Source: CAYFKJ01 sp964401845 (GTDB lineage: Bacteria; Pseudomonadota; Alphaproteobacteria; UBA2966). Taken from it: a stretch of DNA of 22,642 nt. The notes under the pieces are model-generated. The model did not search any database. It was not told the DNA's origin and saw nothing but the letters and a program-made list of their open reading frames with translations. Each line of letters starts with the position of its first letter. Within the stretch, counting starts at the first letter, position 1. The DNA lies in contig CAYOAD010000043.1 of NCBI GenBank assembly GCA_964401845.1, positions 1 through 22,642 of the forward strand, in the 5' to 3' direction. Both the position numbers and the translations under genes were made by a program. Of the stretch, positions 13,293-20,139 are shown one piece after another.

Positions 13293-14327
13293 CTAATCCG
13301 TCAAGGCATCGCCGTAGGCGAAGATCGACGGCGTACCGCCGGTGTGCAGGAACAGCATCGTGTCGCCGGCGGCGGCCTGCCGCGCGCGGTCGACAAATCC
13401 GGCCATCGCCTTACCCGAATAGACGGGATCGAGAATCAGACCCTCACAGCGCGCCGCCAGTTCGATGGCATCACGCGTGGCGTCGTTAAGCTGCCCGTAA
13501 CCCGGAGCCAGGAAGCCATCGTTCAGAACGACATCATCGTCCGCGACGATTGGGTCCAACCCAAGCAACTTGGCGATCTCCGCACAACGTTTGACGATGC
13601 GCGGACGCTGCGCGCCTGCGTCGCGGCGGACGCAAATGCCGCTGACGCGCGCCGTGCAGCCCAACGCCCGCAATCCGAACAGCGTGCCGGCGTGGGTGTT
13701 GCCGCTGCCGGAGGGGACGACGACCTCGTCGAATTCGAGGCCCATTTCGCCGGCCTGGGCCAGGATTTCCCGGGCGGCGACCACGTAACCCAGGGCGCCG
13801 ATCGGTTTGTGCCCCGGACCCAGCGGAATGACGTAAGCGCGTTTTCCCTCCGCTTCCAGTCCGGCGGCGATCTCTCGCAATTTGGCGTCGGCGCCTTCCT
13901 CGTCCTCCCCTTCGGGGTAGGAATGCATAGTCGCGCCCAGCAGGCGGTCCAGCAGCACGTTACCGGAGTTGCGGTAAAGCGGGTCTTGCTTCGCCACCCG
14001 CTCCTCCAACTGGATATGGCAGTGCATTCCAAGCTTGTTGGCGGCGGCGGCGGCCAGACGGACGAAGTTGGATTGCACGGCGCCGGTAATCAAAACCGTA
14101 TCGGCGCCGTACGCCAACGCCTCGCCGAAATAAAATTCAAGCTGGCGCACCTTGTTGCCGCCGAAAGCCAGCTCCGTGCAGTCGTCCCGCTTGACGTAGG
14201 CCGAAACACCATCAAGGCGGGCTTCGACGTTGGGCATGCGGCTAAGCGGCGAGGGCGGTCGCCAGAGCGCCGCGCGCGGCAAATCGTCCAATGCGCCGAT
14301 GCCCTCGAATTCGGTGTTCTCCGCCAT
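13293..14327 (-). CDS. D-cysteine desulfhydrase family PLP enzyme
   Basis: The 344-residue protein is a fold-type II PLP enzyme of the ACC deaminase/D-cysteine desulfhydrase family. The Schiff-base lysine is K59 in GGNKVRQLEF, with AVQSNFVR following and the phosphate-binding loop SGSGNTHAG (206-214). Two residues separate the subfamilies: ACC deaminases have Glu in DPVYEGK and Leu in HLGG. This protein has Ser304 in DPVYSGK and Thr329 in HTGG, the desulfhydrase pattern. L-cysteate sulfo-lyase (CuyA) belongs to the same family and is an alternative. The ATG at 14327 is chosen because GGAG lies 6 nt upstream; a TTG at 14330 adds one residue. The variant IPLGPGHKP replaces the usual PxGGS, which may alter specificity. 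The gene is single, divergent from the TAXI operon. Confidence 0.87.
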   Translation of the reverse strand: MAENTEFEGIGALDDLPRAALWRPPSPLSRMPNVEARLDGVSAYVKRDDCTELAFGGNKVRQLEFYFGEALAYGADTVLITGAVQSNFVRLAAAAANKLGMHCHIQLEERVAKQDPLYRNSGNVLLDRLLGATMHSYPEGEDEEGADAKLREIAAGLEAEGKRAYVIPLGPGHKPIGALGYVVAAREILAQAGEMGLEFDEVVVPSGSGNTHAGTLFGLRALGCTARVSGICVRRDAGAQRPRIVKRCAEIAKLLGLDPIVADDDVVLNDGFLAPGYGQLNDATRDAIELAARCEGLILDPVYSGKAMAGFVDRARQAAAGDTMLFLHTGGTPSIFAYGDALTD

Positions 14328-14464
14328 CAAATTCTCCGCCGGTTGTCAGGCGGACATTGCACAAACTTCGGCCCGGCGGCAAGGGCCGGGGAAAATTTCA
14401 CGGACCGGTCAATTACCGGCGGCAGGTTTGGCTCGAGGCCGAAGCTGCTGCAACGCCGGTCAAA

Positions 14465-14488
14465 CCCGACGGGAATTGTCCCGCCGGG
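14465..14488 (+). promoter_or_regulatory. GC-rich hairpin in the leader of the TAXI operon
   Basis: CCCGACGGGA (14465-14474), loop ATTG, TCCCGCCGGG (14479-14488): arms of 10 with one mismatch. It lies about 130 bp before the receptor gene in the 293-bp gap after the divergent PLP gene. No T-run follows, so it is not a terminator. It may be an operator or an mRNA leader structure. A weaker CCGGT-N5-ACCGG dyad lies at 14405-14419. The rest of the gap shows nothing clear. Confidence 0.3.
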
Positions 14489-14607
14489 CCCCAAGATCGA
14501 AGGGCCTGGCCCCTCGATTATCCGCTCCGGCAAAGGGCGCGCTCGGTATGGGATCGGGCTCGCCGTCTGCCGGTTTTCCGAAGCAAGGCATTTGGCAATA
14601 AACCCCA

Positions 14608-14613
14608 GGGAGG
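14608..14613 (+). promoter_or_regulatory. Strong ribosome binding site of the TAXI receptor
   Basis: GGGAGG with 7 nt to the ATG at 14621 is the best Shine-Dalgarno of the window. This fits a receptor made in excess. It fixes the start at MQMKK, rejecting a long in-frame extension upstream to 14291. Confidence 0.75.
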
Positions 14614-14620
14614 AAATCAA

Positions 14621-15604
14621 ATGCAGATGAAAAAAACCCTTATCGCGGGCGCGGCGGTAGCCGGTCTGACGTTAACCGCCGGGATGTTCGGCGCCGCAAA
14701 CGCGGCCGAATTCATCACGATCGGTACCGGCGGCGTCACGGGCGTCTACTACCCGACGGGCGGCTCGATTTGCCGTCTCGTCAACAAGGGCCGCAAAACC
14801 CACGGCGTGCGCTGCTCGGTCGAATCGACCGGTGGCTCGGTCTACAACATCAATACCATCCGGGCCGGCGAACTGGACATGGGCGTCGCCCAGTCGGACT
14901 GGCAGTACCACGCCTACAACGGTAGCGGCAAACAAAGCTTCAAGGATGCCGGTCCGTTCAAGGAACTTCGGGCTGTCTTCTCCGTCCACCCCGAACCCGT
15001 CAGCATCATTGCGCGGCGTGATTCGGGCATCAAAACCGTCGCCGACCTGGTTGGCAAACGCGTCAACATCGGCAACCCGGGTTCCGGTACCGAAGCGACC
15101 TGGAACGTGATGTGGGGCGCCATGGGCCACACCAACGCCGATCTCAAGCTGGCCTCGCAAATGAAGTCCGCGGAAACGCCGGGCGCCCTTTGCGACAACA
15201 AGATCGACGCCTTCTTCTGGCTCGTCGGCAACCCCAGCGCCTTGAACAAGGAAGCGACCACGACCTGTGACGCCGTTATCGTCGAGGTTGCCGGTCCGGC
15301 TATCGACAAGCTGGTCAAGGACAACTCGTTCTACCGCTATGCCACCATTCCCGGCGGCATGTACAAAGGTAACCCGAACGACGTCAAGACGTTCGGCGTT
15401 GGCGCCACGTTCGTGAGCTCGACCCGCACGTCGGAAAAGACCGTTTATGAAGTCGTGAAGGCCGTATTCGAGAACTTCGATGCCTTCAAGAAACTTCACC
15501 CGGCCTTCGGCGTTCTCAAGAAGAACGAAATGGTCAAGGACGCTTTGTCGGCACCGCTGCATGACGGCGCCGCCAAGTACTACAAGGAAGCCGGCCTGAT
15601 GTAA
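14621..15604 (+). CDS. TRAP transporter TAXI-family periplasmic solute receptor
   Basis: The 327-residue protein is the substrate-binding subunit of a TAXI-type TRAP transporter. A signal peptide (residues 1-28: positively charged MKK, hydrophobic core, likely cut ANA-AE) precedes the TAXI signature ITIGTGGVTGVYYPTGGSIC. Then follow CSVESTGGSVYNINTIRAGELDMGVAQSDWQYHAY, the hinge VNIGNPGSGTEAT, and DAFFWLVGNPS. It delivers an organic anion in the periplasm to the fused permease encoded next. Known TAXI ligands include glutamate and 2-oxoglutarate-type dicarboxylates; the ligand here is not readable. Four cysteines (in SICRL, VRCSV, ALCDN and TTCDA) could form disulfides. A strong terminator directly after the gene probably sets the receptor above the permease in amount. 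Confidence 0.93.
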   Translation: MQMKKTLIAGAAVAGLTLTAGMFGAANAAEFITIGTGGVTGVYYPTGGSICRLVNKGRKTHGVRCSVESTGGSVYNINTIRAGELDMGVAQSDWQYHAYNGSGKQSFKDAGPFKELRAVFSVHPEPVSIIARRDSGIKTVADLVGKRVNIGNPGSGTEATWNVMWGAMGHTNADLKLASQMKSAETPGALCDNKIDAFFWLVGNPSALNKEATTTCDAVIVEVAGPAIDKLVKDNSFYRYATIPGGMYKGNPNDVKTFGVGATFVSSTRTSEKTVYEVVKAVFENFDAFKKLHPAFGVLKKNEMVKDALSAPLHDGAAKYYKEAGLM

Positions 15605-15611
15605 GGCCCCC

Positions 15612-15648
15612 TGGCGGACGGGAGCCATTCCCGTCCGCCATTTTTTTT
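15612..15648 (+). terminator. Intrinsic terminator/attenuator between receptor and permease
   Basis: A perfect 12-bp stem (TGGCGGACGGGA 15612-15623 / TCCCGTCCGCCA 15629-15640) with a 5-nt loop GCCAT is followed by eight T (15641-15648). It starts 7 bp after the receptor stop. The permease begins 65 bp after the T-run. This is a textbook Rho-independent terminator within an apparent operon, so partial read-through or a second promoter must supply the permease. Confidence 0.9.
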
Positions 15649-15712
15649 GAGAATAAGAATTTCGATCGATTGAAAGACACCCAACAAAGTAATTTCCTGA
15701 CGGGGGATGGTT

Positions 15713-18304
15713 ATGAGTGAAGAAAACGGCGGCGTTGCGGCGAGTAAAGACGAACTTGAAGATCTGATCGCCGAATCGGATACGGGTGCAAGGTCGCCAA
15801 CCGGCATACCGGCCAAGATACTCTGGTGGGTACCGCTGATCTGGTCCTGCTTCCAGCTTTGGATCACCTCGCCGCTTCCCTTCATCGTGCGCTTCGGCAT
15901 ATTCAACAGCACCGAGGCACGCTCAATCCATCTGGCCTTCGCCATCTTCCTCGCCTACCTGGCGTTTCCCGCATTGAAGAGATCGCCGCGCCACTTCATT
16001 CCGATCCAGGACTGGATTATTGCCATCGTTGCGGCGCTTAGCGCCGCCTACGGCTATATATTCTACCTTGAACTTTCTGACCGTCCGGGTCTGCCCACGA
16101 CCACGGATATCGTGGTTTCCGTTATCGGCCTGATCCTGATTCTCGAAGCGACACGCCGCGCCTTGGGTCCGCCTTTGATGGTCGTGGCCGTGATCTTCCT
16201 GACATACACTTTCGGCGGTCCCTGGATGCCCGAGATGATCGCCCATCAGGGCGCCAGCCTGGCCAAGGGCATGTCACACTATTACCTGACCACCGAGGGC
16301 GTGTTCGGCATCGCGCTGGGCGTCTCGACCTCGATGGTTTTTCTCTTCGTGCTGTTTGGCTCCCTGCTGGAGAAAGCGGGCGCCGGCAATTATTTTATCC
16401 GCGTCGCCTTCGCGCTGATGGGCCATATGCGGGGCGGTCCGGCCAAAGCCGCCGTCGTGTCCTCGGGCATGACCGGCCTGGTTTCGGGTTCGGCCATCGC
16501 CAATGTCGTGACGACCGGCACCTTCACCATCCCCTTGATGCGCAAAGTCGGGTTTTCCGCCGAAAAGGCGGGCGCCGTCGAGGTGGCGTCCTCCACCAAC
16601 GGTCAGTTGACACCGCCGATCATGGGCGCCGTGGCGTTCCTGATGGTCGAATTCGTCGGCATCACCTACACCGAAGTGATCAAACACGCCGCCCTACCGG
16701 CGCTGATCTCCTACATGGCGCTGGTTTACATTGTCCATCTGGAGGCCGTAAAGGCGGACATGAAGGGCATACCGAGGAAGAACCCGCCCAAATTCCTCAC
16801 CAGTTTCGTGATGTTCATGGGCTCGTTCGTCGGCCTGGGCGTGCTCTGCACGATTGCATACTACGGGCTGGGCTGGATGAAAGATGCATTCGGCGACGCA
16901 ACACCCTGGATTGCCTCCGTCATTCTGACGGTCGCTTATGTCGGGCTCATAAAGTACGCCACCAAGTTCCCGGAACTCGCACATGACATCGAGATCACGG
17001 AGTTGCCCGAAGCGGGTCCGACCATCAAGGCGGGCCTCTACTTCCTTTTGCCTGTCGCCGTGCTGGTCTGGTGCCTCGTCGTCGAGCGCCTGTCGCCAGG
17101 TCTGTCGGCCTTTTGGGCCACCATGTTCATGCTGCTCGTGCTGGTGACGCAAAAACCCCTGAAAGACGTGATGCATGAAACCGGTGAGGACGTCGTCGCG
17201 GGCCTCAAAGCCGGTGTTAATGACGTCTGCGAAGGCATGATCGCGGGGGCCCGCAACATGATCGGCATCGGCGTCGCAACCGCCGCCGCCGGCATTATCG
17301 TTGGAACCATAACCCTCACGGGCGTCGGCCTGGTCATGGCGGAGTTCGTCGAGTTCATCTCGGGCGGCTATGTCCTCCTGATGTTGATCTTCACCGCCGT
17401 TCTCAGCCTCATTCTCGGCATGGGGCTGCCGACGACGGCGAACTACATCGTCGTTTCTTCGCTCATGGCGCCGGTTATCGTGATCGTCGGCGCGCAGAAC
17501 GGGCTGATCGTACCGTTGATCGCGGTGCACATGTTCGTCTTCTACTTCGGCATTCTGGCGGATGACACGCCGCCGGTGGCGATGGCCGCCTTCGCCGCGG
17601 CCGCCATATCGGGTGGCGATCCCATCCGTACCGGTATCCAGGGCTTCACCTACGATATCCGCACGGCGATCCTGCCGTTCCTGTTCATCTTCAATACCGA
17701 GTTGCTGATGATCGGCATCGAAACCTGGTATCATCTGCTGGTTACGATTGCGACGGCTGTCGCCGCAATGCTGTTGTTCGCGGCGGGAACACAAGGCTAC
17801 TTCATTTCGAAAAGTCGGTTATGGGAGTCTTTTGCCCTTATCCTGGTGGCTTTCACGCTGTTCCGGCCGGGGTTCTGGATGGATCAAATCTACCCGCCCC
17901 TCAACGAGGTGCCGGGCGCTGGCATATACGAAATTGCGGCGAAGATGCCGGCGGACTCGCAAATCCGCATCCACGTCACGGGCGAGGATCTGGAAGGCCG
18001 GGCTGTCGACAAATCGGTGATGCTGCCCATGGGCGCCGTTGCCGACGGCAAGGAGCGTTTGAAGGAGGCCGGGCTGGAGCTTCGCTTCGAGGACGGCAAG
18101 GCGTTTGTCGACAGCATCGTTTTCGGCAGTACGGCGGAACGCCAGAAGATCGATTTCGACTACGAAATTGCCGGCGTCCTGATCGAATCCGACCGGCCCG
18201 CCAAACAGCTGTTCTATTTGCCGGCGCTTGTTCTGCTGGCTCTGATTGTATTGCTGCAACGGCGACGGCGGGATAGCGATGCCGCGGCGATGGCGGCGGC
18301 ATAG
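15713..18304 (+). CDS. TRAP transporter fused permease (DctQM-type, TAXI)
   Basis: The roughly 863-residue membrane protein fuses the small (Q) and large (M) TRAP permease subunits, as is usual for TAXI systems, and imports the receptor's ligand with Na+. An acidic cytoplasmic N-terminus (1-33) leads to the Q-like helices. The M domain has VFLFVLFGSLLEKAGAGNYFI, GGPAKAAVVSSGMTGLVSGSAIANVVTTGTF, and a second inverted half with LILGMGLPTTANYIVVSSLMAPV and FYFGILADDTPPVAMAAFAAAAISG. Residues about 730-840 form a soluble domain (DUF3394-like, with IHVTGEDLEGRAVDKSVMLP), followed by a last helix and an RRRR stop-transfer. The ATG at 15713 is chosen over 15707 because GGGGGA at 15702-15707 gives usable spacing only for the former. 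A universal stress protein follows 12 bp later. Confidence 0.93.
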   Translation: MSEENGGVAASKDELEDLIAESDTGARSPTGIPAKILWWVPLIWSCFQLWITSPLPFIVRFGIFNSTEARSIHLAFAIFLAYLAFPALKRSPRHFIPIQDWIIAIVAALSAAYGYIFYLELSDRPGLPTTTDIVVSVIGLILILEATRRALGPPLMVVAVIFLTYTFGGPWMPEMIAHQGASLAKGMSHYYLTTEGVFGIALGVSTSMVFLFVLFGSLLEKAGAGNYFIRVAFALMGHMRGGPAKAAVVSSGMTGLVSGSAIANVVTTGTFTIPLMRKVGFSAEKAGAVEVASSTNGQLTPPIMGAVAFLMVEFVGITYTEVIKHAALPALISYMALVYIVHLEAVKADMKGIPRKNPPKFLTSFVMFMGSFVGLGVLCTIAYYGLGWMKDAFGDATPWIASVILTVAYVGLIKYATKFPELAHDIEITELPEAGPTIKAGLYFLLPVAVLVWCLVVERLSPGLSAFWATMFMLLVLVTQKPLKDVMHETGEDVVAGLKAGVNDVCEGMIAGARNMIGIGVATAAAGIIVGTITLTGVGLVMAEFVEFISGGYVLLMLIFTAVLSLILGMGLPTTANYIVVSSLMAPVIVIVGAQNGLIVPLIAVHMFVFYFGILADDTPPVAMAAFAAAAISGGDPIRTGIQGFTYDIRTAILPFLFIFNTELLMIGIETWYHLLVTIATAVAAMLLFAAGTQGYFISKSRLWESFALILVAFTLFRPGFWMDQIYPPLNEVPGAGIYEIAAKMPADSQIRIHVTGEDLEGRAVDKSVMLPMGAVADGKERLKEAGLELRFEDGKAFVDSIVFGSTAERQKIDFDYEIAGVLIESDRPAKQLFYLPALVLLALIVLLQRRRRDSDAAAMAAA

Positions 18305-18308
18305 GAGG
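18303..18308 (+). promoter_or_regulatory. Ribosome binding site deciding the Usp start
   Basis: AGGAGG overlaps the permease stop codon. It is only 2 nt from the ATG at 18311 but 8 nt from the in-frame ATG at 18317, so the latter is the likely start. Confidence 0.65.
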
Positions 18309-18316
18309 ATATGACC

Positions 18317-18742
18317 ATGTACAAAGACATTCTTCTCGCCGTCGATCTGGGGGACGAAAGTTCCTGGAAGTCAGCCCTGCCGAAGGCCATTGAAATCTGC
18401 CGTGCGGGCGGCGGCAACCTCCACGTTGCCACCGTGCTGCCGGATTTCGGCATGAGCATCGTCGGCCAGTTCTTCCCCGAGGGTTACGAACAGGAAGCCG
18501 CCGCCAAGGCCCTGGAGGCTCTGAAGGCTTTCGTCAAGGACAACGTGCCCGACGATATCGGCGTGCAGCATATCGTGGGCGAGGGCTCGGTTTACGAAGC
18601 GATCCTCAACATTGCAGGTAAAACCGGGGTCGACCTTATTATCGTGGCGGCGCACCGGCCCGACCTGAAGGACTATCTGTTGGGTCCCAATGCGGCACGC
18701 ATCGTGCGCCACGCCGACTGTTCGGTGCTGGTGGTGCGTTAA
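18317..18742 (+). CDS. Universal stress protein (UspA superfamily), TRAP-associated
   Basis: The 141-residue protein is a UspA-fold protein: MYKDILLAVDLGD at the N-terminus, LHVATVLPDF, then the C-terminal nucleotide-binding segment IIVAAHRPDLKDYLLGPNAARIVRHADCSVLVV. It resembles the UspF/UspG and TeaD type (SHRP...YLLGS.A..VVRHA.CSV). TeaD of Halomonas is a TRAP-linked, ATP-binding Usp that tunes the transporter, so a regulatory role at this TAXI permease is plausible. The serine of the terminal G-S phosphate contact is replaced by proline here (LLGPNAA), so nucleotide binding could be altered. The gene is the last of the transporter operon, and its stop TAA overlaps the stop of the convergent MttB-like gene in TTAA. 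An alternative start at 18311 adds MT. Confidence 0.9.
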   Translation: MYKDILLAVDLGDESSWKSALPKAIEICRAGGGNLHVATVLPDFGMSIVGQFFPEGYEQEAAAKALEALKAFVKDNVPDDIGVQHIVGEGSVYEAILNIAGKTGVDLIIVAAHRPDLKDYLLGPNAARIVRHADCSVLVVR

Positions 18743-20139
18743 CCCACGATGTGACGGTCGGCCGCCTCGACGACGTCGGCGATTTCCCGTTTGGCGTCGT
18801 CGTTGAGGTATTTCCGGTCGACGCCGTCGCGGATCAACGATAGCGCGGTCTCGCGGGCCTCGTCGAAGGCGGTTCGCCGCTTTGACGATTCGTAGTCGTC
18901 GCGGCCCTGACGCAGATAGGACTGGGGCGGCAATTGTTCGCGGCAGTGCTCCAACGTGTGTGGGGCATCGAGGAAGTGTCCGCCGGTCTGGATGCCGGTC
19001 AGTCCCTCCCAGTTAAGCGCCGCGTCGTCAACTTCCGGTGGCTGAAGGAAGCGGCGGATCATCGCGCCAGCCTCGTTGTCGAGCACTGCCTGGACGGGGC
19101 TGAACACGGTGGCGCATTCCAACTGGCCGATGCCGCCCAGGATGTCGCCGCCCGACAGCGCCACTGCTTGGCCCAGCAGGGTGCGTTCCGCCATGGACTG
19201 GACGTCGACATCGGGCGTGTCCGAGCCCGCACCGTAGGTGTGCGTCACCATGCCGAAGCCATGTTTCATGAGCTGCACGGCGGTCGCCGCCGCCTGGATC
19301 GACTCGGCGCTCGATTGCAGGGCGCTGCCGGTACGCATGTCGAGGCTGAACATCAGAGGCGTCGCGATGACGGGCGTGCCGGGCGACAGGACATGGGCGA
19401 GGCACACCATGGCAAGGATTTCGGCCGCCGCCATGACAACCGAACCGCCTGTCGAAAGCGGCGCCGTGCCGCCCGCCGTCGGCAGGCCGAAGCGTCCGGC
19501 CTGGATGATGGCTTCGGTATCCATCTCCTTAAACTCAAGCGGCGTGAACGAACAAGTGATGCAGCTGGCCAGCGGGCGGGCCTTCAGTTCATCCTCCCCG
19601 CCGGCTGCGATGCTCGCCAACCGCATCAGGTATTCGACGTTGAGCTTTTCATAAGGCTGCATCCAAACATGCTTGTCCGTGCGCTGGATCAACGCCGCCA
19701 GGCTGTGGATATCGGCGGTGATTTCCGGCACGCCGTGCACGAAGGGGTGGGCGATGAAGCCGATTTCGTCCAAGCCGTTCGTGACCGCCGCCATCTCCGC
19801 CACCGCCTTGAGATCAAGGTTCCGGTAGCTCCCGTCCTCGGGATCGACGTAACCGTGTGCGCCGGTGCCGGTGCGCATGACGAAGGCGCCGTCGGCGCGT
19901 GGCAGAGTCAAGTCGCGGGCCGGTGACTTGCCGCAAAGCTCGATCTCGGTGGGCAGGGCGGCCAGCGCCTCCCCGACCAGTTCCCGTGGCAGGCGCAGAC
20001 ATTCGGCCCGCGCCGCCGGTTTTGCGCCTGCCTTCAGCAGGGCGTCGATGCCGCCGGGATGAACGACGGCAATTCCGTGGCCGGACAACAATTCGAGTGT
20101 GCGGTCTCTCAGTTGCTCCAGCGCCTCTTCGCTGAGCAT
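18739..20139 (-). CDS. MttB-superfamily (trimethylamine methyltransferase family) protein, non-pyrrolysine
   Basis: The product, about 466 residues from ATG 20139, is an MttB-family TIM-barrel methyltransferase. These enzymes move a methyl group from a quaternary or tertiary amine to a corrinoid protein. The family is recognised from LSEEALEQLRDRTLELLSGHGI, TGTGAHGYVDPEDGSYRNLDL, ITCSFTPLEF, GTAPLSTGGSVVMAAAEILA and ALSGGDILGGIGQLECATVFSPVQAVLDNE (327-356). The frame is uninterrupted by TAG, so it is not a pyrrolysine type. Non-Pyl relatives (MtgB, MtpB, MtcB) use betaines or carnitine. No corrinoid protein or reactivase is in the window. The N-terminus is uncertain: a TTG at 20178 would add 13 residues (GKTGNERPGFG) that look family-like, and it overlaps the damaged end of the acyl-CoA dehydrogenase gene. 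It may be 5'-truncated. Confidence 0.85.
   Translation of the reverse strand: MLSEEALEQLRDRTLELLSGHGIAVVHPGGIDALLKAGAKPAARAECLRLPRELVGEALAALPTEIELCGKSPARDLTLPRADGAFVMRTGTGAHGYVDPEDGSYRNLDLKAVAEMAAVTNGLDEIGFIAHPFVHGVPEITADIHSLAALIQRTDKHVWMQPYEKLNVEYLMRLASIAAGGEDELKARPLASCITCSFTPLEFKEMDTEAIIQAGRFGLPTAGGTAPLSTGGSVVMAAAEILAMVCLAHVLSPGTPVIATPLMFSLDMRTGSALQSSAESIQAAATAVQLMKHGFGMVTHTYGAGSDTPDVDVQSMAERTLLGQAVALSGGDILGGIGQLECATVFSPVQAVLDNEAGAMIRRFLQPPEVDDAALNWEGLTGIQTGGHFLDAPHTLEHCREQLPPQSYLRQGRDDYESSKRRTAFDEARETALSLIRDGVDRKYLNDDAKREIADVVEAADRHIVG

Noticed and set aside
13293..14327. ACC deaminase
   Set aside because: The diagnostic Glu and Leu are Ser and Thr here, the D-cysteine desulfhydrase pattern.
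13095..14630. Long plus-strand frame (511 codons) opposite the D-cysteine desulfhydrase-like gene
   Set aside because: It is antisense to a gene with clear PLP motifs, is rich in Arg/Gln/Gly without any recognisable domain, and arises from GC-biased third positions.
16694..17794. Minus-strand 366-codon frame opposite the TRAP permease
   Set aside because: Its Asp/His/Gln/Arg-rich sequence is the typical complement of hydrophobic codons; no domain is visible.
18739..20139. Pyrrolysine-containing trimethylamine methyltransferase
   Set aside because: The frame contains no internal TAG, and no pyl genes are in the window.
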